From assembly GCA_035644395.1 (NCBI GenBank), contig DASQOR010000086.1, positions 131,768 to 195,767 of the forward strand: a stretch of 64,000 bases of DNA. The letters run 5' to 3'. The stretch comes from JBGPLJ01 sp035644395 (GTDB lineage Bacteria > Pseudomonadota > Gammaproteobacteria > Steroidobacterales > Steroidobacteraceae). Position 1 is the stretch's first letter; each line of letters starts with the position of its first letter. The position numbers were made by a program, and so were the translations under genes. The notes under the pieces were generated by a model, which ran no database searches, had not been told where the DNA came from, and saw only the letters and a program-made list of their open reading frames with translations. Below are positions 33,744 through 41,932 of this stretch, piece after piece.

Positions 33744-36700
33744 TCAGGTCGATGCGGCCGCCGTCCCGGCGGCAGCGTCTGCTTGCGCCGGAACGACGTC
33801 TGCCTTGCGATCAAGCGATGCATAGACGACAGGAATCACGATCAGCGTCAGGAACGTCGCGATCGTAAGACCGCCAATGACCGTAATGGCCATCGGCGCC
33901 CGGATCTCGGCGCCTTCGCCGAGGCCAAGCGCCATCGGCAGGAGTCCGAGGATGGTCGTGAGCTTGGTGATGAGGATCGGCCGCAGTCGCGTCCGGCCCG
34001 CCACCACCAGGGCCGTGATCTTGTCCATGCCGCGCGCACGCGCCTGGTTCACCGCATCGAGCAGCACGATGGCGTTGTTGGTCACGATGCCTGCCAGCAT
34101 GATGATGCCGAGAGCCGCGATGACGTTGACTGTCGTGCCGGTGATGAAAAGCGCCCAGATGGCCCCGATCACCGCGAGCGGGATCGTGAACATGATGACG
34201 AACGGGTGCAGGAGCGATTCGAATTGCGACGCCATCACGAGATAGACGAGAAAGATGGCGAGCGAGAAGGCGAATATGAGCGAAGTCTTCGCTTCCTCGA
34301 ATTCCTCCGCCTGGCCGGCCACGCGCGTCGCAAGACCCCCGGGAATTTCGATCGAATCGACGATCTTCCGTAGATCCGCCTTGGCGCCGCCGAGGTCCCC
34401 GTACGCGAGATCGGCCGAGATGATCGCGACACGCTCCTGCGATGAACGGCGGATTTCCGCGGGGCCGGTCGCGAGCTTCACGTCGGCGACCGCGACGAGC
34501 GGGACGGGGCGATCGGAACCCGGATTCACGATGAGATTGCGCACTTCCTCGAGCGAGGCACTGCGCGTGTCGACACTGCGCACCAGCACGTCGATCTTCT
34601 TGTCGCGCCATTTGTAGCGCGTGGCGAGTTCGCCGCGCACGCTCGCGACCACCCGGTCGGCGACGTCGCGCACCTGCAGTCCGAGCTGGGCCGCGCGTTC
34701 CTGGTCGAACACGATCTGGATCTCGGGATTGCCGGCCTCGATCGTCGACTTGATGTCCGCGAAGCGGCCGTTCGCGATCATCCGCGCCTTGATCGCGTCG
34801 GCAACCTTGCGCAGCCGCTCGAGGTCGTAGCCCGCGATTTCGACTTCGAGCGGGTTCGAAAAGGTGAAGAGCGACGGGCGGCTGAACTGGTACTGGGCGC
34901 CGGCAATCGACGCCATGGACTCGCGCAGCTGCGCCATCACGGCGTCTTCCTTGCTGCGCTTGGAGCCAGGCTGCAGCGTGATGCTCAATTTTCCGGTGTT
35001 TTCACCGGCATCCACCGGGTTCGCGTCGAGCCGATTGCCGCTGCCGGCAACCGAATAGGTGAGGGCGACATCCTTGATCCTGGCGGCCGCTCGCTGGGCC
35101 TGCGTCACGGTGCGATCGGTCTCATCGAGAGGCGTCCCCGCCGGCATGCGGATGTCGATGTCGAATCCGCCCTGCGAGAGCTGGGGAATGAGTTCGGTGC
35201 CGAGGAAAGGCACGATGGCAAGGGAGCCCACGAAAAGGGCGAGCGCGGTGCCGATGACCTTCAGGCGGTGATTGAGCGCCCAGGTCACGACTGGCGGATA
35301 GATGTCGTACAGATACTGATAGCCGGCCTGCGTTGCGCGCACGAGCGGGTATAGGCCCCAGCCGATGCAATTGCCGAGGAAACCCGCGACCCGTCGTAGG
35401 AGTGTACTTGTCCACGCGATGGCGCGGCCGAGCCACCCCAGCGGCTTTTCCTCAAATCCGGGCGGCAACACCGTCGCGGGGCGTCCGGCAACGATCATCG
35501 GTACCAGCGCGATCGCGACGATGAGCGACAGCAGCAGGGAGAACGTGACGGTGAGTGCCTGATCGCGAAACAGCTGGCCTGCGATGCCGGTCACGAACAC
35601 CATCGGAAAGAACACGCAGATGGTCGTGAAGGTCGAGGCGACGACGGCCATCGAAATCTCGCGGGTACCTTCGCGGGCCGCTTCGAGCGGCGAAGCGCCG
35701 TGCTCGCGCCTGCGCACGATGCTTTCAAGGACGACCACGGCGTTATCGACCAGCATGCCGGCCGCGAGTGCAATGCCGCCGAGCGACATGATGTTGAGCG
35801 TGAGCTTGCTCGTGTACATCAGCCAGAAGGTGCCGACGACGGAAACCGGGATGGCGATCGCCGTGATCCAGGTCGCGCGTGCATCGCGCAGAAAGCAGTA
35901 GACGACGAGGAGCGAGATCAATCCGCCCTCCAGGGCGGCTTTGACGACCTCATGGATCGCCGAGGCGATGAAGTGCGCCTGGTCGTATACGGTCTTGATG
36001 TCGGTCGCCGCCGGCAGGTTCTTCCTGATTTCCTCGAAGCGCTCCTGCACGGCTTTCGACAGCTGCACCGTGTTCGCGTCACCTTCCTTGTAGACCGCCA
36101 GTTCGATCGACTCCTTGCCGTCGACGCGCGTGATGGCCTCGCGATCCTTGTAGCCGCGACGCACATCCGCGATGTCGCGCAGGTACACGGGTTTCCCGTC
36201 GACTGTCGTGATGATGGCGTTCGCCATCTCCTCCACCGACTGAAACTCATTCAGCGTACGGACGAGGTAGCGCTGGCTGCCCTGCTCGAGCCGACCACCC
36301 GAAAGATTGACGTTTTCCGCGCGAATGCGCTTCGCGACCGTTTCGATCGAGAGGTTCAGCTGTGCAAGCTTTTCCTGGTCGGTGAAGATCTGGATCTCAT
36401 CTTCCAGTCCGCCGCTGACTTTGACCGCGGCGGTACCCTCGACCGACTCGATGTCCGGTTTGAGGCGATCCTCGGCGAACCGGCGCAGCGATTTCTGGCG
36501 CTCTTCCGTCTGGATGGCGTTCTCGTTGGGAGCCGTGTCGAGGAGGGCGAAGCGCAGCACCGGCTCGCTCGACGGATCGAAGCGCAGGATGAGCGGGCGC
36601 GTTGCTTCCAGCGGCAATTGCAGGAGGTCCAGCTTTTCACGGACTTCGATGCCCGCGAAATCCATGTCGGTGCCCCAGGTGAACTCCAGCGTCACGTCGG

Positions 36701-36965
36701 ATTGCCCGGCCCGTGACACCGACCGGACCTGGCGGACGTTGCGGATGATGCCGGCCGCTTCCTCAACGGGCCGCGTGATGAGGTTCTCGACCTCGAGCGG
36801 AGCCGCGCCGTTCAGTTCCGTACGAATGGTGATGGTCGGATAGGACAGGTCCGGGAGCAGGTTCACCTTCAACCGCGACAGCGACACCATGCCGAAGAGG
36901 AGGAGCGCCACGGTGCACATGATCACCGTCACACGGCGGCGCGTTGCGAAGTCGACGAGTTGCAT
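33744..36965 (-). CDS. RND efflux pump, inner-membrane subunit (first)
   Basis: 1073 residues, RND/HAE1-like. The N-terminus MQLVDFATRRRVTV-IMCTVALLLFG is the first TM helix. TM4 carries VDNAVVVLES, again with Asp-Asn in place of Asp-Asp. Two periplasmic porter domains and the C-terminal TM block (RPILITKLTTILGLLPMALGLGEG) follow. With the adaptor upstream and the second RND gene downstream, the order is adaptor-RND-RND, as in mdtABC/muxABC, where two unlike subunits form one pump. It lies 75 bp after the adaptor gene. Confidence 0.93.
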   Translation of the reverse strand: MQLVDFATRRRVTVIMCTVALLLFGMVSLSRLKVNLLPDLSYPTITIRTELNGAAPLEVENLITRPVEEAAGIIRNVRQVRSVSRAGQSDVTLEFTWGTDMDFAGIEVREKLDLLQLPLEATRPLILRFDPSSEPVLRFALLDTAPNENAIQTEERQKSLRRFAEDRLKPDIESVEGTAAVKVSGGLEDEIQIFTDQEKLAQLNLSIETVAKRIRAENVNLSGGRLEQGSQRYLVRTLNEFQSVEEMANAIITTVDGKPVYLRDIADVRRGYKDREAITRVDGKESIELAVYKEGDANTVQLSKAVQERFEEIRKNLPAATDIKTVYDQAHFIASAIHEVVKAALEGGLISLLVVYCFLRDARATWITAIAIPVSVVGTFWLMYTSKLTLNIMSLGGIALAAGMLVDNAVVVLESIVRRREHGASPLEAAREGTREISMAVVASTFTTICVFFPMVFVTGIAGQLFRDQALTVTFSLLLSLIVAIALVPMIVAGRPATVLPPGFEEKPLGWLGRAIAWTSTLLRRVAGFLGNCIGWGLYPLVRATQAGYQYLYDIYPPVVTWALNHRLKVIGTALALFVGSLAIVPFLGTELIPQLSQGGFDIDIRMPAGTPLDETDRTVTQAQRAAARIKDVALTYSVAGSGNRLDANPVDAGENTGKLSITLQPGSKRSKEDAVMAQLRESMASIAGAQYQFSRPSLFTFSNPLEVEIAGYDLERLRKVADAIKARMIANGRFADIKSTIEAGNPEIQIVFDQERAAQLGLQVRDVADRVVASVRGELATRYKWRDKKIDVLVRSVDTRSASLEEVRNLIVNPGSDRPVPLVAVADVKLATGPAEIRRSSQERVAIISADLAYGDLGGAKADLRKIVDSIEIPGGLATRVAGQAEEFEEAKTSLIFAFSLAIFLVYLVMASQFESLLHPFVIMFTIPLAVIGAIWALFITGTTVNVIAALGIIMLAGIVTNNAIVLLDAVNQARARGMDKITALVVAGRTRLRPILITKLTTILGLLPMALGLGEGAEIRAPMAITVIGGLTIATFLTLIVIPVVYASLDRKADVVPAQADAAAGTAAAST

Positions 36966-37040
36966 GGCTGATTGGCCTTCGGATGCGGAGCCGTTACGGG
37001 ACGAGCGCTGAAACCGGAGTGCGACGCGCGCGCGAGGACA

Positions 37041-38114
37041 TCAGCGTTTCGCCGATTCCGTTTCCTTCTCGAGCGTCACCACGCGCACGAGGTTGCCTGT
37101 CTTGAGGCCGTTCTGGCCGACGACCACCACCTGTTCGCCCTGCTTCAAGCCTTCGGTGACCTCGATGAACCCGGCATTGGCGAGCCCGGTCTTGATGTCG
37201 CGCTGCTCGGCCTTGGCCTGGTTCACGACGAAAACCGTGGCCTGGCCGTCGTTGTCGACGATGGCCGTGCGCGGAATCTGCAGCGCGTTCGCGCGACGCT
37301 CATAAACCACGCCGACACGCGCGAACATGCCGGGCTTCAGTTTCGCCGTCGGATCGTCCACCTCGACCGTGATCTTGAAGGTGCCGGTCGCCGGATCGAC
37401 GACGGGGCTCACGCGCGCGATCTTGCCGATGAACACCTGGCCCGGCATCGCATCCACGGCGATCTGGGCCGACTGGCCCGGCGACAGCAGGCGCAGCTCG
37501 CGCTCCGGCGCGTGCACATAGGCGAGCAGAGGTTCCATGTCCGTGACCTTGAAGACCACGGTGTTCGGTTGAATGGTGTTGCCGACCTTGATGTTGCGTT
37601 CGGCGACGACGCCCGCGATGGGCGCCCGGATCTCGGTGTAGCTCAGCTGCAGCTTCGCGATGTCGTGCGAGGCGCGCAGCGCGTCGAGATCGGACTTCAC
37701 GTTGTCGACAGCGCTTTCGGCTACGAGCCCCTTCGCGTGCAGATCCGAATTGCGCTGATAGTCGCGTTCAAGCTTCTGCAGGTTGGCCGCGGACTGCTCG
37801 AGTTGCAGTCGCAGTTGGTCACCGTCGAGCACCGCGAGCACCTGGCCTTCGCGCACGCTCTGGCCTTCCTCGACCAGGATCCGCTTGACCTCGCCGCCGA
37901 CTTTCGCGACGACAACCGCTTCGCCATCCGCCTCGAGCGTTGCCGTTCCCGCATAGACAGCCAGCATTTCTCCGAGCTTTGGGTCGCGCACTTCGACTGG
38001 GATGGCCGCCGTTTCCGCCTTGTCATCCTTGGCCTTGCCGTTCGCCTGATCGCCGCATCCAGCAACACTCAACGTCGCCAGCACTGCCGCGGCGGCCACG
38101 ATGGATCTGTTCAT
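37041..38114 (-). CDS. RND membrane-fusion (periplasmic adaptor) lipoprotein
   Basis: 357 residues from the ATG at 38114, which has GGGAG 7 nt upstream. A further nine upstream codons are open but lack this site. A lipobox (SVAGC) puts the modified Cys at residue 20. The HlyD-like core has a lipoyl half (VEEGQSVREGQVLAVLDG), a coiled-coil hairpin (QLEQSAANLQKLERDYQRN) and the second lipoyl half (IRAPIAGVVAERNIKVGN). It links the RND pump to an outer-membrane channel, which is not encoded in this window. Confidence 0.93.
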   Translation of the reverse strand: MNRSIVAAAAVLATLSVAGCGDQANGKAKDDKAETAAIPVEVRDPKLGEMLAVYAGTATLEADGEAVVVAKVGGEVKRILVEEGQSVREGQVLAVLDGDQLRLQLEQSAANLQKLERDYQRNSDLHAKGLVAESAVDNVKSDLDALRASHDIAKLQLSYTEIRAPIAGVVAERNIKVGNTIQPNTVVFKVTDMEPLLAYVHAPERELRLLSPGQSAQIAVDAMPGQVFIGKIARVSPVVDPATGTFKITVEVDDPTAKLKPGMFARVGVVYERRANALQIPRTAIVDNDGQATVFVVNQAKAEQRDIKTGLANAGFIEVTEGLKQGEQVVVVGQNGLKTGNLVRVVTLEKETESAKR

Positions 38115-38137
38115 TAGCTTGCTCCCTGTTTGCGGCG

Positions 38138-38158
38138 GCAACGATACTTAGTCGTTGC
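38138..38158. promoter_or_regulatory. Possible operator palindrome in the efflux operon leader
   Basis: GCAACGA (38138-38144) and TCGTTGC (38152-38158) are perfect inverted repeats with a 7-nt spacer, lying 24 bp upstream of the adaptor start. Palindromes of this size upstream of RND operons usually bind TetR-like repressors. No repressor gene is nearby. Confidence 0.45.
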
Positions 38159-38211
38159 TAATCAATTTCTTACGATAAAACTGTAGAACTTGCGAATGTC
38201 GAGTGCGCGCA

Positions 38212-38240
38212 ATACTAAGGTCGACTGGTGTTGTAGTCAA
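38212..38240 (-). promoter_or_regulatory. Sigma70-like promoter of the efflux operon
   Basis: On the minus strand TTGACT (38240-38235), a 17-nt spacer and TAGTAT (38217-38212) make a near-consensus promoter about 100 bp upstream of the adaptor gene. The surrounding 190 bp is AT-rich compared with the neighbouring genes. Confidence 0.6.
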
Positions 38241-38303
38241 GTATAACAGTGCTTCAAATGATCAGGACGCGCGCCAAGCACGCCTTAGAGCACCGAAAGG
38301 CGG

Positions 38304-40412
38304 TCAGGGTTTGGCTGCGGCCGAATTCTGCGCTGTGGTCGATGACGGGTTGTTGTCAATCGTCCAATCGGCGGCGATCTGCGCTGCTTCGTCGAGCACC
38401 GCATCCGGCAGGTCGTTGTCGTGCAGCTGATCGAGCGTGGCAACCGCTTTCAGTCCGTGCGCTTCCCGGCGCTTGTTTTCCCGGTCGAGATGGGCCTTGT
38501 CCTGGGTTTCGCGCTCCAGCTGGCGCGTCTTCAGATTGAGAGACACCGCTTTCTGCGAGCGCAGGACCTGCACCGCTGCGATGTCGCCGAGCAATGTACG
38601 GTAGTCGACGTCAGAGGCGATTCGCTGATCGTGTTCGCGGGTCAACTCCGGCACAGCTGGGACGATCCGCCCTTGCACGTGAAAGGGCACCGACCCGATT
38701 CGGTCCCAGGGCAGGGCGGTGTCACGCGTGCTTTCGCCGACCTCGTTGGGATCGATCAGGGACGCGAGTTCGATGTCAGGCTCGACGCCGCGGTGCTGCG
38801 TGCTCTCGCCGGTGATACGGTAGAACTTGCCGCTGGTCACTGTCACCTGGCCGCGCGACGGGCGACGCGAAAACGGGGTGTCATCGAGCGGGTAGAGCGT
38901 CTGTACCGTCCCCTTGCCATAGGTACGCTGCCCGACGATCAAGCCGCGGCCGTAATCCTGGATGGCGGCCGCGAAGATTTCCGAGGCCGATGCGCTGAAG
39001 CGATCGACCAGCACGGTCAGCGGTCCCGAATAGACCATGCCGGGCTCCGGATCATCGAGCACATGGCGGGTGCCGTCGGTCTCCCGGATCTGCACGATCG
39101 GTCCGCCGTTGACGAACAGGCCTGTCAGTGAACGCGCCTCCGGCAAATAACCGCCGCCGTTGCCCCGCAGATCGAGAACCAAGCCGTCGATGCCACTCTG
39201 GGCGAGCTCGCCGACGAGCCGCCGCACGTCGCGGGTGGTGCTCTTGTAGTCCGCATCGCCGCGGTCCTGTGCGGCCGCATCGAGATAGAAACTCGGCACC
39301 GTGATGACGCCGATGCGCATTTCGTGTCCGCCGCGCTTGAGCGTCTGCACGGACTTCTGCGCAGCCTGCGCTTCGAGCGTTATGCGATTGCGCGTGAAGT
39401 CGATGATCTTTTGCGGCGAGCCGGGCGCGGCGCCCGCGGGCAGGATCTGCAGGCGCACGGCCGTGTTCGCCGGGCCGCGGATCAGCTGAACCACATCGTC
39501 GAGACGCGAGCCTATGACGTCTTCGAGGGCCCCTGACTTGCCCTGACCGACCGCCGTGATCCGGTCGTTCGGGGAAAGCGTTCCGTTGGTCGCCGCCGGG
39601 CCACCGGGCAGGACGCTGATGACCGTGACGTAATCATCGATAAGCTGGAGCGAAGCGCCGATGCCTTCGTAGCTCAGGCTCATCTGGATGTTGTATTCCT
39701 CGGAGGTGCGTGGCGAGAAATAGTTCGAGTGCGGATCGTAGGCACGCGCGTAGGCATTCACGTACGACTCGAAGACGTCGTCGGAGCTGACCTGATCGAG
39801 ACGCTTGAGCACGCGGTCATAGCGCTTGAGCAGGGTGTCGTGTATCTCCGGCCACTTCTTGCCGGTCAGGGCGAGCGACAGCGCATCGTTCTTGACGCGC
39901 TTGCGCCATAGTTCGTCGAGTTCCTGCGCCGTGCGCGCCCAAGGCGCCTTGTCACGATCGAATTCGAAGGATTCGTCGACGGTGAAATCCGGTTCGTGCT
40001 CGAGCTGCGCCAGGGCGAACTGCAGGCGCTCGCGGCTGCGCGCCTGCACCCGTGCAAACATTTCAAAGGCGGGGTCAACCGCGCCTGTTTCGAGCATGTC
40101 GTCGAACTGCTTGCGGTACCGCTCGAAGTCCGCGACATCCTTGGCGCCGAGATAGCTCTTTCCCGGGTCGAGCGCCTCCAGGTAGAAGTCGAAGACCTGT
40201 GAGGAGACGCGATCGTCGAGGACGGTCTGCCGGTAGTGGCGAGACTGCAGCAAGTCGGCAAACTGACGGGCGACCTGTCGCTGACGCTCCGTCGGCGCGA
40301 GACCGCTGACAGGAACCGTGCCGGCCGGGCCAATCGTCGAGCCGCCCAGCCAGACCGACAATGCGATGACCGCAAGGGCGGCGAGGACGGGCAGTCGGGA
40401 TCGGCGTGTCAT
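38304..40412 (-). CDS. prc: Tail-specific periplasmic protease Prc
   Basis: 702 residues from ATG at 40412. An in-frame extension of 41 codons upstream lacks the N-terminal hydrophobic start. A signal-anchor/peptide follows MTRRSRLPVLAALAVIAL. A PDZ domain includes YEGIGASLQLIDDYVTV near residue 220. The S41 catalytic core has DLRGNGGG, DRFSASASEIFA (nucleophile Ser) and YGKGTVQT (Lys). It cleaves proteins from the C-terminus in the periplasm and, in E. coli, matures FtsI and limits MepS. The long C-terminal helical domain is typical. Confidence 0.95.
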   Translation of the reverse strand: MTRRSRLPVLAALAVIALSVWLGGSTIGPAGTVPVSGLAPTERQRQVARQFADLLQSRHYRQTVLDDRVSSQVFDFYLEALDPGKSYLGAKDVADFERYRKQFDDMLETGAVDPAFEMFARVQARSRERLQFALAQLEHEPDFTVDESFEFDRDKAPWARTAQELDELWRKRVKNDALSLALTGKKWPEIHDTLLKRYDRVLKRLDQVSSDDVFESYVNAYARAYDPHSNYFSPRTSEEYNIQMSLSYEGIGASLQLIDDYVTVISVLPGGPAATNGTLSPNDRITAVGQGKSGALEDVIGSRLDDVVQLIRGPANTAVRLQILPAGAAPGSPQKIIDFTRNRITLEAQAAQKSVQTLKRGGHEMRIGVITVPSFYLDAAAQDRGDADYKSTTRDVRRLVGELAQSGIDGLVLDLRGNGGGYLPEARSLTGLFVNGGPIVQIRETDGTRHVLDDPEPGMVYSGPLTVLVDRFSASASEIFAAAIQDYGRGLIVGQRTYGKGTVQTLYPLDDTPFSRRPSRGQVTVTSGKFYRITGESTQHRGVEPDIELASLIDPNEVGESTRDTALPWDRIGSVPFHVQGRIVPAVPELTREHDQRIASDVDYRTLLGDIAAVQVLRSQKAVSLNLKTRQLERETQDKAHLDRENKRREAHGLKAVATLDQLHDNDLPDAVLDEAAQIAADWTIDNNPSSTTAQNSAAAKP

Positions 40413-40599
40413 GGGCGATGTCTCGGGTTGCGGTTCGCGGGCGCTTCGGATGCCGGCGTTGGACAGGACCGGCCCCTCGAAGATTCCTGCCGTACGGTAG
40501 GATTCAAGGCTAGAGAGGGGCGGGGCGCGGTGCAAGCCCGATTCGCCGTTGCTTGACTCATATCACTGCGGCGTACCGCAATCCGGGTTCCTCGAGTAC

Positions 40600-40902
40600 A
40601 TGCGTCCGCTGGCCTTCATTCTGGGTGTGGTAGCAGGCTCCGCCGTCGCGATTGCCGTCTGTCTCGGCATGGTCCTCGTCGTTTTCCTGCTGCTGCGCGC
40701 CGATCATCCCGAGTTCGCCGAGGAATTGCCGACGCTTGCCCGGTTTACGGTGCTGTTCGCCATCTTCGCAGGCATCGGCCTCGCCAGCCTGTTCGCGCAG
40801 CTGCGCACGAAGTCCTGGAAATGGTGGGCAGTCGCGGCGCTCGTCGCTTGGTCGATCGTCGTCATTGTCGCCACCCGCTGGTGGATCGGCGGCGGGCAGT
40901 GA
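40600..40902 (+). CDS. Small three-helix membrane protein
   Basis: 100 residues from ATG at 40600. A TTG 17 codons upstream is also in frame. Three hydrophobic segments are visible: FILGVVAGSAVAIAVCLGMVL (about 5-30), FTVLFAIFAGIGLASLFA (about 48-66) and WAVAALVAWSIVVIVATRW (about 75-95). It is divergent from prc and short of known domains. I do not recognise it. Confidence 0.6.
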   Translation: MRPLAFILGVVAGSAVAIAVCLGMVLVVFLLLRADHPEFAEELPTLARFTVLFAIFAGIGLASLFAQLRTKSWKWWAVAALVAWSIVVIVATRWWIGGGQ

Positions 40903-40909
40903 GGCAGGG

Positions 40910-41452
40910 TCAAGGCGAGACCGATCGCGGGGCAGGAACCGGCTCGGGATCGGTTATGTTCCTGACGTGATTGTCGCTTTGCGATCGCCACAGTGTGCTG
41001 AGTTCGGCCGGTTCCCGCCGCTGCCGGAGGTGCAGGCCAGCGAGCCCCTTGCGGTCAACTCCGAAGTAGAGCTGCGCGCGGCGGCTTTGCCACAGCGTCA
41101 TGACGGGCAGGGTGCGCATGTCCGCCAGTCGCCGCAGCAGCACGTCGTTGTCCTGGAACTCGACGTCCGGCAAGTTACGCGTGCCCGTCATGGGCGCATC
41201 AGCGCGAAACTTGGGGACGGCGGCAGGTGCCTTGACGACGGGATCCACCAGACGGGTGCCCTGCCGCGCCCGCGGACAGAGAGCGTCGGCACTCCCGCAG
41301 GTAGTCGCAATCTTCTCGGGTACCTTGCGAGGCGCAGGCGGGACGATTTCGTCCGCTGTTGCGTCGAATGCAGTCGAGCACAGGGCGGCCGCGCAGAGGA
41401 GCTGCACGCAGAGCAGCGCTTTTGCCGATGGGATCCTTGGCCGGAGTTTCAT
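40910..41452 (-). CDS. Exported protein of unknown function
   Basis: 180 residues. A signal peptide is likely at residues 8-33 (ALLCVQLLCAAALCSTAFDATADE). The mature part is Pro/Arg-rich with a Cys pair (TTCGSADALCPRA) and a stretch YFGVDRKGLAGLHLRQR. No family is recognised. It is convergent with the small membrane protein at 40600-40902 and 8 bp from it. Confidence 0.65.
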   Translation of the reverse strand: MKLRPRIPSAKALLCVQLLCAAALCSTAFDATADEIVPPAPRKVPEKIATTCGSADALCPRARQGTRLVDPVVKAPAAVPKFRADAPMTGTRNLPDVEFQDNDVLLRRLADMRTLPVMTLWQSRRAQLYFGVDRKGLAGLHLRQRREPAELSTLWRSQSDNHVRNITDPEPVPAPRSVSP

Positions 41453-41593
41453 GTGTGCTTTCCCACCATGAGCCCGATGGCTCCAGAGAGCCGTGACGCC
41501 GGTCGCATCGATCCGTCAGCCAGCCGCGGGCAACCCGTTATGTCGCGTTCCGGCCAATTATGTCTGCGCGACAGCGGGCCTTGCTGGCTGGAG

Positions 41594-41812
41594 TCAGCGG
41601 CGCTCGCGGCGCAGCCACGGCTGCTTTCGCTGTGGCCGTTCGACGCTGTTGTACGGATCCATGCCGCGCACGCGTCGCTTCGTTGCCGGCTGATGATCGA
41701 CAAGCTCCCAGCGCGGTCCCGTGAAGTCGAAGACCACGAGGTCGTCCTCGTCCGCGAAACCGGCGTCGAAATAGAACGAATCGGCTACCGCCGTGCCCCT
41801 GTCATCTCGCAT
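41594..41812 (-). CDS. Small protein of unknown function
   Basis: 72 residues. The N-terminal half is acidic and aromatic (FYFDAGFADEDDLVVFDF), the C-terminal half is basic (ATKRRVRG, LRRERR). A possible GGGGA ribosome site lies about 9 nt before the ATG. The residue pattern looks like real coding sequence rather than a GC shadow, but I find no family match and the 41453-41593 and 41813-41932 flanks show nothing else. Confidence 0.45.
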   Translation of the reverse strand: MRDDRGTAVADSFYFDAGFADEDDLVVFDFTGPRWELVDHQPATKRRVRGMDPYNSVERPQRKQPWLRRERR

Positions 41813-41932
41813 CTGGTTATTTCCCCGGATCGAACCGGTTGTCCCGGCTCTTCTAATATTTCTGCTGCGGCATTGTCGCAGGGGACTCGACGGCCAATGC
41901 GGAACTGTGTCACGAAAAACACTGCGGCGAAT

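Noticed and set aside
30903..34373. 1156-codon open frame on the plus strand through both RND genes
   Set aside because: It is antisense to well-supported RND genes. Its product is rich in His, Asp and Arg, as expected from reading GC-rich codons backwards, and has no domain.
41449..41703. 84-codon minus-strand frame next to the 72-residue gene
   Set aside because: It overlaps the more plausible 72-codon frame and lacks a ribosome site.
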